Part shown: one piece after another, positions 23,898-36,129 of the stretch
How the letters are laid out: each line of letters opens with the position of its first letter
How positions within the stretch are numbered: position 1 is the first letter of the stretch
Assembly: GCA_016758965.1 (NCBI GenBank)
Contig: JAEPRB010000259.1
Span: 1-54,760, forward strand
Source of the DNA: Circinella minor
Lineage: Eukaryota; Mucoromycota; Mucoromycetes; Mucorales; Lichtheimiaceae
Direction of reading: 5' to 3'
Length of the DNA stretch: 54,760 bases
The notes under the pieces: model-generated
The model's database searches: none
Told to the model about the DNA's origin: nothing
The model's input: only the letters and a program-made list of their open reading frames with translations
Translations under genes and position numbers: made by a program

Positions 23898-23901
23898 CAC
23901 A

Positions 23902-25387
23902 TTACATTTTTGATCCATGATTAAACTTGGACATAATTGCATCTTCTAATGCTGACTGAGTAATAGACGAATCAGACCAATCTTGTTTTAAAATAAAAAG
24001 TTAATATAGTCACAATATATAATCCAAATAGACTAAAAATTTATATAGTTTGTTTACCTAAAGACGATCCAGTTGATTCACCTGCATGACTACTTGATGA
24101 AGATGTTTTATGATTATTAGTAGGTTTATTGGATCGTGAAGAAAATGTTGAAAGAACTAATCGTCGTTGTTCACGAGGTCGAATAGAAGGTGATGATGAA
24201 GAAGATGATGAGGAAATGTGTGTTCTAGGTGGTAAAAATGCTGGTCCTTCTTCCAATTGTAAATTTTGAAACTGTTCTGCTATTTCAACTCCATCATCAT
24301 TATCATCATCATCTTCATCATCATCTTCTCGTTCATTTTTATCTTTATCACTATCGAATGTAGTATTGCCCATAGATTGTTGTGGAGAATAATATGTTCG
24401 GCTGCTTTTTTGACTTGCAAAACTTTTATATAATGATTCTTCGATAACTGATGATATATCATCATTATTATAATTGTTGTTATTGTTAGAAGATGATAGT
24501 TGAGGAGATGGTATATGCTGCTGTTGTTGAGGTGGTGAAGTTGTTGATATGTTATTACGTGGGGCAATATTAGATATAGTGGACAACATCATTGAATCAA
24601 TTGGAGATTTACCCTTATCCAATAATGTTGGATCTTGTGGGGGTGTTTGTTGTAGAATGGTTCCTGTTGGCGTTATTGAAGAGGTTGCTATAAATTGAAA
24701 AAAAGAAAAAAGGATCGTCAGTCAAATATGTTTACTATAGTTATTAATTACTTGGTAGCACTTTTTTTTAGAATTTTTTTTTTTTACTTTGTCGTCTACT
24801 GGATGGTCTACTAGTTTGAGAAGTGATATTACGACGATACTGTTGTTGTTGGTGACTATTACTGCTTGTAGAAGAGGATGGATGAGGAATCGGAGGTGGT
24901 GTTGTTGTCTTGCCAACTTCGTTCAGAAAACGGAATTGCTTGATCCCGAGAAGCTGAGTTTCATAGATAAATGCAGCATGACGAATAAGGTAAGAAGTAG
25001 GTACACCAAGTTGTTCAGCAATATAGTTCCCTAGAATAAAAGAATATTAGTCAAACTGTTTTCTTACATTGAATAACATGAACAAAATTTTATATTCAGA
25101 TATCTATTGTTTCTTTTTTCCAACTTACAGTCGGTATGTTTCTGACTCATGTATTGTCGTAATCGCTGTTCCATTTCATCTGTCCATAGAATCTATAAAG
25201 AATATTCATAATTAGATTACGTCCGAGAACGAAAAAAAAAAGGAAAGTATATGAAATAAACTGGTTGTAAAGTTGTAAGGAATGTTAGTATGAAAGGATA
25301 CATTACAGATGGTGGTTCAACAAAATCTGGTGGACGTTTAAATGGTAGACGAATAACAACATGTAATGTATCTTTTTCAAGTGTCAT
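23902..25387 (-). CDS. ATG29: Autophagy protein Atg29
   Basis: Scaffold component of the Atg17-Atg29-Atg31 complex that organises the phagophore assembly site in starvation-induced autophagy. Five exons (25387-25307, 25192-25129, 25030-24788, 24687-24058, 23981-23902) give 365 aa. The N-terminal 85 residues carry the family signature: VVIRLPFKRPPDFVEPPS, then WTDEMEQRLRQYMS, then DWNYIAEQLGVP and IRHAAFIYETQL. The middle is disordered, with Gln, Asn and Ser tracts and an acidic EREDDDEDDDDNDDG block. The last exon ends SDSSITQSALEDAIMSKF, the conserved C-terminal motif of filamentous-fungal Atg29. That motif at both ends supports the five-exon model. Long promoter side: see the TACGTA cluster at 26234-26417. 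Confidence 0.93.
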
Positions 25388-27264
25388 TGAATTGAGTAAA
25401 AGAATAAATAAAAAAGAGTAAATAAAATAAAACCAAAAGAAAAAGAAAAAGAAAAAGAAAAAGAGCTGTGTGAATACAGTTTGTTTCAAGGAGCAGAAAA
25501 TAGTCAAGTGGATTAAATTGACTGTTTATCAAGTAATCTATTTCAAAATACACAATATGACTCAACAAAAAGCAATAGGATATAATTTAACGATAATTGT
25601 TGTTATTATTGATAAATAAGCTTTTCATAGTTCTGAAGCTAAAAATGATAGTCAAATAAAAAATAATGCATAAATGCATGTCATATGTGCAATTGGTATT
25701 ATGCAGAGAACAGTGTGCTAAATCGTTCGTTATATTTCCCCACACCTTTTGCAACATCATTTTAGAACCTCTCTTATATAAAATGACAGTTCAAAGATGG
25801 TAATTCATCAAATGTTGTGATCAATATGACTAAAGGATGGACATAGACTGCAAATCCTTCTGATTGCCTCAGGGATAACACCTGTTCATGCTCGGGGTTA
25901 TTACATACTTGCAGAAAATAGATATAAAAAAAAATCGAATTCGTTTATTTTACAAAGCCGTCTGTGAATAATGTAGATCTCATATTTATAAGTATGATAT
26001 AATTAAGTAATCATCTGTTTAAAATAAATTTACAAAAAAAAAGACAAAGAAGATGATGCTTCAGCTTAAGTATTGAATATTAAAGTTGAATTTGATGTTC
26101 TTCCCAGGGTCGAATAATTAGCAGTAGCTTCATCCTTCATTTATTAACATACTAACATCATTTTTTCATCACATAATAAACAATAGGTGTATACTACATA
26201 TGCTTTTAATTTGTATTTTCGTAATAGTATAGGTACGTAGTAATGATATACATTAGTATTTCAAAGCTTTAATAATAAATATCACCATACGTACATAATC
26301 AATGTGTACCTACGAATGAAATAGTAAATATTATGATACGTACGTAACGGTAATAATTTTAACGTATGCTCGTGGTTGTAAGTGAATGATACTACATATT
26401 GTTGATTATTTACGTAACTAATTCCAAGATAATGAATTATCATGCGTCGTAACATCTTTTTGTTTTACTTTATTGTGAATACAGAATATAATATACGCTT
26501 GTTTGAAAATCTGAGCTTATCCATGATCAAATTTCTTCATTAAGATCAATTACGATAATCTATAAACCCTTCGTATATTTCAAATGCCCGAGAAAATATA
26601 TATGATATTTGATGTGGAAGTTGATTGACCTTATACCAAAAAAGGCTTTACCTTGATAGACTGTAAATTTTAAGCATAATAGCATTATGGTACTTTTGAG
26701 GCTATGAAAAGAATGTAAGCCAGTCAACGAGACTAAATTTCGATTCAAACGATCAAATCGGAAAAACATGTCACGTTGTATATATGTATATATGAAGTAT
26801 ATGAACTTGTCCTCCCGTTCGGGAAAAGTGATAATAAATCCAAAGTGACTCCAGGAAACTAGGAGTCGTACCGTTCGACTTCCAATAAAATTGATAATGC
26901 AAACAGCATATCTATCGGAATTGAATTATACCATAATAAAAATCTCTTTTTTTTTTTTTCGTTTCGCAATATATTACTATAGTAGTTAATAAAACGCAAC
27001 AAATATAGGTGTAACACATTATATATAGTTAAATATTTTTTCGTAATAAAAAAATTATTTGTTAGAAAGAAAAATATCTTTTTTTTTTATATACGTGAAA
27101 TGCAAGAGGAATTTACAAGAACTTAATTAAGTTGCTATGCAACTTTTTTTTGTGTGTGTATGAGGGGAAATAAAGAGAAATAGAGAAAGAGAGCGAGAGT
27201 GATTTGAAGATTTTTTTTTAAAAAAAAATGAGGGGATTGTCAATCTTTTTTAATAATAAAATGC
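25388..27264. other. Intergenic region between ATG29 and CIT1
   Basis: A 1.9-kb spacer upstream of ATG29 and downstream of CIT1. It contains a GAAAAA-type tandem stretch at 25438-25462, a cluster of TACGTA palindromes (26234-26417) and a group of inverted repeats (26813-26880). I see no supported gene. Confidence 0.6.
26234..26417. promoter_or_regulatory. Cluster of TACGTA palindromes (bZIP-type sites)
   Basis: TACGTA occurs at 26234-26239, 26288-26293, twice overlapping at 26337-26346 (TACGTACGTA), and at 26411-26416, where the flanks make a full TTACGTAA. TTACGTAA is the consensus half-site pair of several bZIP factors. The cluster lies about 0.85-1.0 kb upstream of the ATG29 start. Function is inferred. 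Confidence 0.35.
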
Positions 27265-29280
27265 TTAGTTAGCACCGAACATCTTCTTCAAGTGAGCAGT
27301 GCTGTAGGATTTTGGTCGTTCCAAAGGCATACCCAAAGCACGATCCAAGATCAATTGAGAGGTGACACCCAAAGCACGAGAGACACCGAACAAGACAGTG
27401 TAGTAATCTTGTTCAGTCAAACCGTAGTATTGAAGAAGGACACCGGAGTGAGCATCAACATTGGGCCAGGGGTTCTTGGTCTTACCGTGTTCAGTCAAGA
27501 CACCAGGCTAAAAAAGAAAAAAAAATTAACATGTGAGTTTCAAACCCCGTAAATATTTTACCACGGGTAAATCAACCCCTGTTGCACAATAAATATAACA
27601 ACGATAACCAAAAAAAAAAATCAACTTACAATGATGTGGTACAACTTGGAGACCAAACCGAAGAGAGGATCTTCAGGCAAGTGCTTCAAGGCGAATTCAC
27701 GTTGGGCAGTGTAACGAGGATCAGTCTTACGCAAGACGGCGTGACCGTAACCAGGAACAACTTGACCACCGTTCAAAGTATCCCACAAGTACTTCTTGAT
27801 TTGTTCTTCAGAAGCATCGATACCAATGGAATCCTTGAGCTTCAAGGTCCAACGCAAGACTTCTTGGTTGGCAAGACCGTGAAGAGGACCAGCCAAACCG
27901 TTCAAACCAGCGGCGAAGGAAAGATAAGGATCAGACAAGGCGGAACCGACCAAGTGAGTACTATTATATTATATAATGGAATATAAAATGATAAAATCAG
28001 TATTGTAAGCAACAAAGATAAAAAAAATATCTCCGAACAACTGTAAATCCCAACTATCCAGCCACATACAAAACGAACAACAATAAAGATTCAACCCCCC
28101 CCCTTTTTTTTTTGCTCGGTTGTTGCTTTTCGGTAAATCTAATTCGGTGCTCCTGAAACCCAACCCCCAACAAAAAGATATAAACAAATAATAATAACAG
28201 TAAACTTACGTGTGGGCGGAAACGTTACCACCTTCGTGATCAGAGTGGATGGTCAAGTAAAGACGCATCAACTCAACGAAGTCAGAGTTACCTTCGAAAC
28301 CAAGGACCTTGGAGAAATTGTAAGAGTAATCCTTGTCAGCATCAATGGCAGCAACCTTACCATCCTTGTAGACGTTACGGTAGATACGACCAGCAATGTT
28401 GGGGAGCTTGGCAATCAAGTTCATGGTATCTTCGAAGGTGGGGTCCCAGTATTGGGACTTGTGGATACCTTCAGTGTAGGCCTTGGCGAAGATGGAATCG
28501 TGTTGAAGAGCATTGACAGCCAAAGAGAATTGGGACATGGGGTGAAGAGTCTTGGGGCAACGGTCGATAAGTTCTTCAACGAATTCGGGGATAGCAGAAC
28601 GGGCAGCCCATTCAGCAGACAAACCCTTGACTTGTTCTTGGGAGGGGACTTCGCCAGTAACCAACAACCAGAAGAGAGCTTCGGGAAGAGGTTCGCCACC
28701 TTCAGTAGCAGCGGGAAGAGCCTTTTGACATTCAGGGATGGAAAGACCACGGAAACGGATACCTTCTTCAGCATCCAAGACGGAACCTTCCCAGACGAGA
28801 CCCTTGATACCACGCATACCACCATAAGCTTGGTCAACGGTGACTTCACCGAGAACCTTGTTACCGTAAGCCTTCTTGAATTCCTTGACTTCGGCTTGTT
28901 TTTCGGGAATGATTTCGGCAAGACGTTCCTTCAAAGTCTATTGATCATACCGTGAAAAGAGAAAAAAAAATAAAAAAAAAAAAAGATAAAATCGAATAAA
29001 TATTAGAAAATGTTTTGATAAATTTGTTGTTTTTCCTTTAATTTGTTTTTGCGTCTATTGTTATTTACCTTGCTTTGAGAAGCATAAGAACGAGCAGCTT
29101 GGAAGCGGAGAGGAGCTTGACGGGCAGCAGCACCCTATTTGGATAACAATAAAAAATAAAAGTTTTGTATAAGTTATCGATATAATGTCTAGAAGATTAA
29201 GTTGCTACAATATATAAAGTAGTGACAACTCAAAAAAAGTTAGTTACCTTGAGGGAGGAGAAAGCACGGAGGGCCGACAT
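27265..29280 (-). CDS. CIT1: Citrate synthase, mitochondrial
   Basis: Condenses acetyl-CoA with oxaloacetate to citrate in the mitochondrial matrix. Five exons (29280-29248, 29134-29069, 28937-28210, 27960-27630, 27507-27265) give 466 aa. The N-terminus [11 protein letters not shown]...[16 protein letters not shown] is a clear presequence. The catalytic triad is in place: H303 ([11 protein letters not shown]), H349 ([17 protein letters not shown]) and D404 ([10 protein letters not shown]), with the same spacing as the pig enzyme's H274/H320/D375. The end (KMFGAN) has no peroxisomal SKL, so the mitochondrial isoform is favoured. Codon use (AAG, GTC, ACC, TTC, CGT) is much more GC-ending than in neighbours, which fits very high expression. 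It also creates long antisense open frames. Confidence 0.97.
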
Positions 29281-31437
29281 TATTTAGAATAAAGACAGTT
29301 GGAAAAGAAACAAAAAGTTTGGCATTTGGAACGCGCTTTATAAACCAAAAAAAAAAAAAAAATCCTGTGCCGGGGGGACGGTTGAGCGGGTAAAATCATT
29401 CTGTCATTCAAAATCATACTCCGGTCCCAGAAGAAAAGCCCTTGGATGATGACATCCTATCCACCCCCCTTCCCTTTGAGCTTTTTCCCTCTTACATTGT
29501 ATTCGCCTAATTGCTTTTCCTATCGGCATGGTACCCTGACTTCATTGGCTCAATGCGAAACAATCCTTAAATTCCATTTACCATCTACCCCACACACACA
29601 CATATATATATACAGCCTACTCCTATTTCGTCATCATGTAAGAATAGTTTAGAAAAATCTCGTTAGTTAATTTTTTTTAGAATAAAAAAGCTTTTATTTT
29701 TTGGGGGAAGGAAAAAGTGGGGGAAACTCTATATAATAAATCATGATAATAAAAAATAACAAATAAAAAATCTATGTCATAAGAAATAATAATAATAAAT
29801 AATCAATAATAAGAGATAACGAAAAAATCATTTGGCATGCTTTGATGAGCTAATCTAGAGTTTTTATCACTTCTCATTTAGGTACTAGTACCAAAGAAAG
29901 CGAGACGGGTGAAACCCACAGTGATACAAACGAAAAAAAGACACCCCGTTCAATAAGTCGAAGTCATCATATTAATCCTTTTCGGACATATTCTTAAGTA
30001 CATCATCATCAATCAATAAACCCTATGCGCTGATAATTATGCTGAGCAATCACTCTTATGAAGATTGGAAAAAGTTATTTATTGTGAAAAAAAGTACAGT
30101 TGCCACGGGGTGAAATTGATCACAAGTAGTACAAAGATAACCCTGAAGAGTAAAAATAACAAGTTTTAGTGCTTATTAAGCCCATATGATATTAAAACCT
30201 TGGAAAAGTCATGATGTTTTTTGTTTTTTTGATCGCTAATGTCTTTTATTATTATAATTAATAAACAAGCTATACATTATTCATCTGAAGAAACAAAAAA
30301 AAAGTAAAAGAAAAGATAAAAGAGAAAGGATGGATCAATATTATGTTTTTTTGTTCTTTTGTGTTCCAGCTTCCTTGTCCGCTCTTTCTCTCTTTTATTC
30401 TTCTCTTTTAACCCATAGTTTATAAAGTGAAAGTGGAGTTTCTTTTTTTATGTTAATTGATCGAGCAATCCAATAACAAGAATTAAAGATTGAGATAACA
30501 AAAATAAAATAAAAGGACACTTGTCAAACTATAAGAACCTTGTGTGCCTCAAAAGAACCGAGAATGCCCGACTCGTTCCTTCCATCACTTCAATATGTAA
30601 TAAAATGTTAAGCAATTGGGGAAAAGTGCTGAATCTCTTTATATTTTGTGTCGGAGAAAACATTTTGTTCTTTTTTTTTTTTTCACATAATCACCAATTT
30701 TGATTGCAGAAAAGTAACTCAATTCAACCGAGATAATCCCAAAAATTCATTTTTTCCCCGCAATGTTAAAACGACATCATTAAATCCCGGCCCCTTCCCC
30801 CTTCTTTTTATTTTTTACCCCACTCTTAAAAAGAATAAGAAAGAAGAACAAGAAGTTTTGGTGTTATCTGATAATCTGCCTTGAAGATTTTCCACGTTCT
30901 ATTTACCATTTCTCTCTCTCTCTCTTTCTCTCGCTCTTTTGTTATTTTTACCCCTCATCATTTCCCCCCCCCGAATGAAAATCAACTTTTAAAGATAAAA
31001 GACCGCACGGACCTAACCGGTTGAATTATTATCGAATTTTTTTTCCGGGCATTAATGTTAATTATGTAAAGAATAAGAAATATGCAGATATGTATGAAAT
31101 AGGGCGGTTGATAAATATATACAGCTAATAATATGTTGTAAAAGAAAAGAAAAAAGTGGAATACTGAAATAATAATAGTAATAATAATAAGAAAAGGATA
31201 AGAAAAGAACTACAGGTAAGGTATAAGGAGTAATATTGATATATATATAGATATATAATATAAATATGTATATAGGTTTGGGTTTGTGAAGAAGATAAAA
31301 TAGGTTATTTTTCTTTTTTTTTGGATTTGATTTTGTCGTTTTTTTGTTTTTGTTGGAAAGGAAATAATAAAATGGGATATATATAAATATATATATATTA
31401 ATAATAAAAATAAGAATAAGAATAAAGCAGAAAAGAA
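29281..31437. other. Intergenic region between CIT1 and the cyclin gene
   Basis: A 2.2-kb spacer upstream of CIT1 and downstream of the cyclin gene. It contains two small perfect inverted repeats at 29881-29917 and pyrimidine-rich tracts near 30900-30970. The 60-80-aa frames here are low-complexity. No tRNA-like structure was recognised. Confidence 0.55.
29881..29917. repeat. Palindrome GGTACTAGTACC and hairpin GGGTGAAACCC
   Basis: A perfect 12-bp palindrome at 29881-29892 is followed 14 bp later by a 4-bp stem with a 3-nt loop (29907-29917). They lie upstream of CIT1 by about 600 bp. No function is assigned. Confidence 0.7.
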
Positions 31438-33267
31438 TTATAGATACATGACAGAGCTTTGATAAGGTGATGGAGTACCTTGCTTTTGATGAATAGGAGA
31501 TGAAGAAGGTGGTGGAGTAGGGATTCCCAATGGATGATGATGATTATGTTGCTGTTGATAGGTATAATAAGGTGTACCATATCCATTGGCAGCGGCAGCG
31601 GCAGCTACGGCAGCAGCCATGGCAGGATCACCTTGAGGCATAACAAATCCATCAGTGGGAGCAAACCCAGGTGGAGGAGTTGATTTACGAAAACCAGCCT
31701 GCTGACACAAATTAACACTCGACCTGGATTGCCGAGGCATACGATGTTGCCATGACGACGATGTATTGTCGTTATTGCTGTTGTTGCTAGGGCTGCTACT
31801 GAATCCCATACTGCCATGACGTTGACGAGTATAATGTTGTTGAGGTGGTGGAGATGATGAAGAATGACGCCACATGTTAAAACTGTGGCGTTGGTGATGA
31901 GGAGAATAAGATGAGCGCGAATCGTCGAGATCAATGGGGCTGTGCAAGGAATCTTGGTTGGTCATGGGTGCATTGAATACCTGGGGTGATTGATGTAGAT
32001 TACCATAACTACCCATACGTCGAACCATATTCAAACTTCCGTTCGATGACATCTTTGGTATATGATGGGATTGTTGTTGTTGAGGGTATGAATTATATAC
32101 TGAAGCTGCTGCTGCTACGGCTGCAGCTGCAGCCGCAGCCGCAGCACTACTTCCACTAGAAATGCTGGTATTACTTGCTGTACTAGTGCTATATTGTGGT
32201 ATACGTTCATCCAATGATACACGTGAGGTCATTTCACACAATTGATCAACTTGACCAGTACCATTGGTGTTACTGTTACTGTTATTACTAGTATTGTTGA
32301 TGGTTGGTTCCCCTGTTATAGGATGGCGTACTACCATGGCTGATCCCAAAGATGTTGAACGACCGTGTCGGACTGGATTGTAAGAAGGTGTTTCATACAT
32401 TATACTTTTCAGCATCTCTTGTTCCATATACCCAACTTTCAATAACTGATCTCCATAACGTTGTAATTCAGAAATAGGTACTGATAGATTGAATCCATTT
32501 AAAACGAGAAACTCAAGTTCCAGACTGTTGAGTTCCGCTACTGGCAATCCTCCGACCTTTTTTTTAAGTAGAAAGGGCCAAAAAAAAAAAAAAATAACCC
32601 ATAGAGTAAACAAAACAAATAAATATATATACATTTATATATTAATGTCATTTGAATTTTGCTTTTTTCAATCTTCCCATCTCTTTTCGCATTTTACTTT
32701 TATAAATTACATCTTTTGTAAATAAGCATATTATTTTTTTTTGTTTACCTTTGCATATCTAGTATTCGTATAAAATACGTCACTAAAGAATTTGCTGGAA
32801 ACCATAACACCAGCAATGATGAGACGATGAATATTATACGAATCAATAGTGAAAGGTCTTCCCGTCAAAGCGAGTGCATTTTTCGACATACGATCAAAGT
32901 AGACAAGTAGACTAAGAAAACATTCATTGGCACATGGACAATATTTAAAGATGCGTGACAAGTAAGAAAAGATATCAATCGATGGCAATGAACGACTGCT
33001 GAACTTGGTATAAGTGTCAGCTGCAGGTGATGGAGGTGGTGGAGTAACAGCTGCAGAAGAACTCGATGTAACTAAACTTCCTCCTCCTTGAACTTGAGAT
33101 GATCCCAATAATGATGCTGAAGAAGCTCGACGAACATTATCTTTACGAGTAGTTGAAGCTCTATTGATCTGATCGTTAGCTGCTGTCATTCGTTCCAACA
33201 ATGATGCTAAAAGCCTAATTGTTTCGACTGTCGGGTATTTGGAAAGGTCAAAGGAAGGAGGTTGCAT
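31438..33267 (-). CDS. Pho80-like cyclin
   Basis: Regulatory cyclin of the Pho80/Pcl group, partner of a Pho85-type kinase in nutrient signalling. Exons 33267-32749 and 32556-31438 give 545 aa. The cyclin box spans roughly residues 90-225. It shows LPSIDIFSYLSRIFKYCPCA, FLSLLVYFDRMSKNALALTG, SYNIHRLIIAGVMVSSKFFS, and across the intron YTNTRYAK/VGGLPVAELNSLELEFL, the signature of this subfamily. N-terminal to it is a Ser/Pro-rich stretch. The 300-residue C-terminal tail is disordered with a poly-Ala run (about residues 235-250), poly-Gln, Pro and Ser. The acceptor of the single intron follows an A-run. The exact paralogue (Pho80 or Pcl) cannot be told here. Confidence 0.9.
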
Positions 33268-33707
33268 AGTATATAAGCTTTTTTTCTTTGTTATTGTTGT
33301 TTGTTGTTTAGGCTGGTTTAAAAAGTTAGAAAAGAAATATATTTTGTTGTATGTGTGATATAATAATAATAATAAGTAAAGAAAAAAAAAGTTCTGTGTA
33401 GGTTTTTGTTATTGTTGTAATTTTTTTATTATTATTTAGTGTGTTATAAGTCCTGTATTCCCTCTTTGGTATTTTTGCAAGTGGAGGTCTTTGCCGAACC
33501 TGGTGACTGGAATAGTAAAAACTTTTTGCTACATACACGTGACGCATACTAATTTTTTACTTCTGCGCCGCACTCTTTTTTTCCTTTTTATTACTTTCTA
33601 TGTGTGTAAGGCCTTTAATAAAAAACCCCTTATTTCTATAAGCATGTTACTTGTCATTTAAAAAAGGGCTTAAAAAAAAGCGGGTAATTTCATTTATTTT
33701 ATTGCTT
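33268..33707. other. Spacer between aminopeptidase and cyclin genes
   Basis: A 440-bp spacer between two minus-strand genes, holding the cyclin promoter and the aminopeptidase 3' UTR. No other feature is seen. Confidence 0.55.
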
Positions 33708-36129
33708 TTATGTATGACTTCTAAGATATTCTATGATGGATCGTGTTGGTCGACCTATCATTTTATAATTATAAATAATTATAATTTAAATATATTATTT
33801 ATATTAGCTTTTAAATTAATGTAATAAAAATAAGGAAATATGATCGTCATCTTCTACTACTTTTATTACTATAACAACACTATTTTACCTGTCATTCCCT
33901 TGATTTCAAATCCTTTTGCAAGTTCAGTGTCATTCATAATCGAAGCAATATCTAAGTGAGCCCATGGAATGTTTTTATCGGCCAAAAATTCTCTTAAAAA
34001 TATAGCTGCTTTTGCTGCCCCACCATCACGACTAGCGGAATTGACCAAATCAGCTACCAACGACTCTTTCATTGGCTTTAAATAAGCATCATGCAAAGGC
34101 ATACGCCAGAACTCATCTCTAGTCATGTTTCCAGCTTGATGTAATTGCTTCCATAATTTATCCGAATTAGTGAAAACTCCTGCAAAAACATTACCAAGAG
34201 CTATTACTTGTGCTCCTGTTAATGTGGCAATATCAATAATACTTGCTGGTTCATATTTGGAACTTATATAATAAAGTGCATCGGCCTAAAAAAAATTATA
34301 ATTTAATAAGATAAACTTTTGAGTAGATCACACCTTTCCTCCCAAAGTAAAAAAAAAAAAAAAAGGAGATAAAACTAATTATGCGGCGATTAAAGCTTCG
34401 GATTTATTGTTCAACTCTGCATGAGGTGGATGGACTTATGTTTGCACTGGATCGTTTTCAAGTTCGTAAATATTCTTATATATATTGTAAACAGTGGGAA
34501 ATTGAAAAAAATAATCGAGTGCAAACATAAAAAAATTACACTCTCACACAGAGTGGAAAAAAAAAATCTAAAACAATATTTTAGAATTTTCTTTTTTGTA
34601 AACGTACCAGGATAAGTCGACCTTCAGCATCCGTGTTAATGACCTCAATGGATTTACCATTCATGGCTCTAACTACATCACCGGGTTTAGTAGCTCTTCC
34701 TGATGGTAAATTTTCGGCTAATGGAGTGACAGCAACTACATTTACTGGCAATTTTAATTTTGAGATACCATACATGGTAGCCGCAACTGTTGCTGCACCA
34801 CCCATGTCACCTTTCATAAGTTCCATGCCAGCGCCAGGTTTGAGTGATATTCCGCCAGAATCAAACGTTATTCCTAAAAAAAGAAATAAAGTTGGTGGAT
34901 AATGGATGAGGATGGATAAATGATCATCATTACTTTCCCTTCCCGTTATTACCCTCTCATTCCCTTCTCTCTCCCCTCGCTCCCCCACCCCCCCCCAAAT
35001 GTTTTTTTAATCCCCCCCCCCACAACGGAAATTACGGATTAACTTATTCCTTCTTTTTATTTCTTTTTCTTACCTTTTCCAACTAAACCATAAACTGGGT
35101 CTGTTTCATTACCACCTTTATAATGAATTTCCAAGAACCGCAAAGGTTCATCGCTAAATAATAAAAAATCACATAACATTTTGTTTTTTTTAAGGAACAA
35201 TTGTGTGTGGATACATTCACAAAAATTGTAAATATCAAACAAAAAAAAATTCATTTTTGTATTTTACCTTCCTTGAGCAACAGATAAAAATGAATTCATT
35301 TTTTGTCTTATAGCCCATTCTTTGTCATGAACTAAGATATCAATATTATCCATACCAGCCAGTAAATAAGCAACTTCCTCAGAAAATGTTTTTGGTGTCA
35401 TCAAATTGGCTGGTGTTGTCATAAGCATACGTGCCAAATTTTGAGACATGCCATAGATTTGTCCAGTTTCCCAATTCAGTGGTTCGTTGTGATTACTGGT
35501 GTTTTCACCAAAAGGTCCTACATTAAACAACGTATCTCTTTTCTCTCCTTCTTCGTTTTCTTGTTGCTTTAATTTGTCAAATGTAAATTGAGCAAGCATA
35601 GCTCCTTCTGCAGCACCATGTGGATCAATAGATATATCTACACCAACATTCTTTGCTTTTTGTTTCTTTAATGTCTGAACACCAATAGCTGCCTATACAA
35701 AAAAATTAGTGTCATTTACCAGCGTCACGCGTATTGTATTATTGCATGAAAAAAAAACCCTTCTTCTATTGTACTTACAGCACTTCGTGCCGTTTCCATA
35801 ATACTACTGTGATCTTGGGTTGCTTCATGCTTGTTACCAAGTGATACAACAGCTACTTGGTCAACATCGCCAACACCATATAATAAACGAACATCACCCA
35901 CTTTTTTAAAATTGGACTTTTTAAGTTGTTCCAAAATTTTATTACGCGTTGATGATTGAATGTGCTGTGTGCTGGTATTAGCCAATGTGAGTTCACCATC
36001 GGTATAAGCACCGAGTACGATCCCATCATAACATTGAGGGTTGGTAAAATAACGCACACCAGTTCTTCGTAAAGGTGAATTGCACGTAACGCCAGCAATT
36101 GATTTCCCAGCTTGTAGAATACGATTCAT
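33708..36129 (-). CDS. Leucyl aminopeptidase, M17 family
   Basis: Di-metal exopeptidase that releases N-terminal residues from peptides. Six exons (36129-35779, 35692-35268, 35153-35074, 34873-34608, 34285-33889, 33754-33708) give 521 aa. The catalytic domain shows [16 protein letters not shown] (metal ligands K285 and D290), [12 protein letters not shown], and the M17 signature NTDAEGRL at 365-372. [15 protein letters not shown] and a C-terminal [12 protein letters not shown] follow. The N-terminus ([15 protein letters not shown]...[11 protein letters not shown]) is Arg-rich and free of acidic residues, as in a mitochondrial presequence, so organellar targeting is possible. The last 15 codons are on a separate small exon found by reading past the ACA-G donor at 33889. 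Confidence 0.94.

Larger units (their letters stand above)
20867..23901. other. Gene-poor region with decayed transposon
   Basis: About 3 kb without a convincing gene, between the TPR/F-box gene and ATG29. Sequence complexity is higher than in other spacers, with fewer homopolymers, which is what decayed mobile DNA looks like. It includes the Tc1-like fragment at 22590-22911. A 110-aa frame on the minus strand (23198-22866) has one hydrophobic segment but runs into the transposon end, so I do not call it a gene. Confidence 0.6.

Noticed and set aside
26560..26769. 69-aa minus frame (FRFDRLNRNLVSLTG...)
   Set aside because: I considered it as a transposon or gene fragment but found no known motif, no flanking exons and no repeat ends.
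26813..26884. Possible tRNA (stems plus GTTCGAC)
   Set aside because: Stem lengths, loop sizes and the T-loop sequence do not fit a cloverleaf. I list it only as inverted repeats.
27582..27986. 134-aa plus-strand frame opposite citrate synthase exon 4
   Set aside because: Same cause: codon bias on the sense strand removes stops from the antisense frame, and the frame crosses two introns' splice sites of CIT1.
28212..28955. 247-aa open frame on the plus strand opposite citrate synthase
   Set aside because: It is a shadow of the strongly codon-biased citrate synthase exon. The minus-strand protein has the full catalytic triad, and the antisense frame has no recognisable domain.
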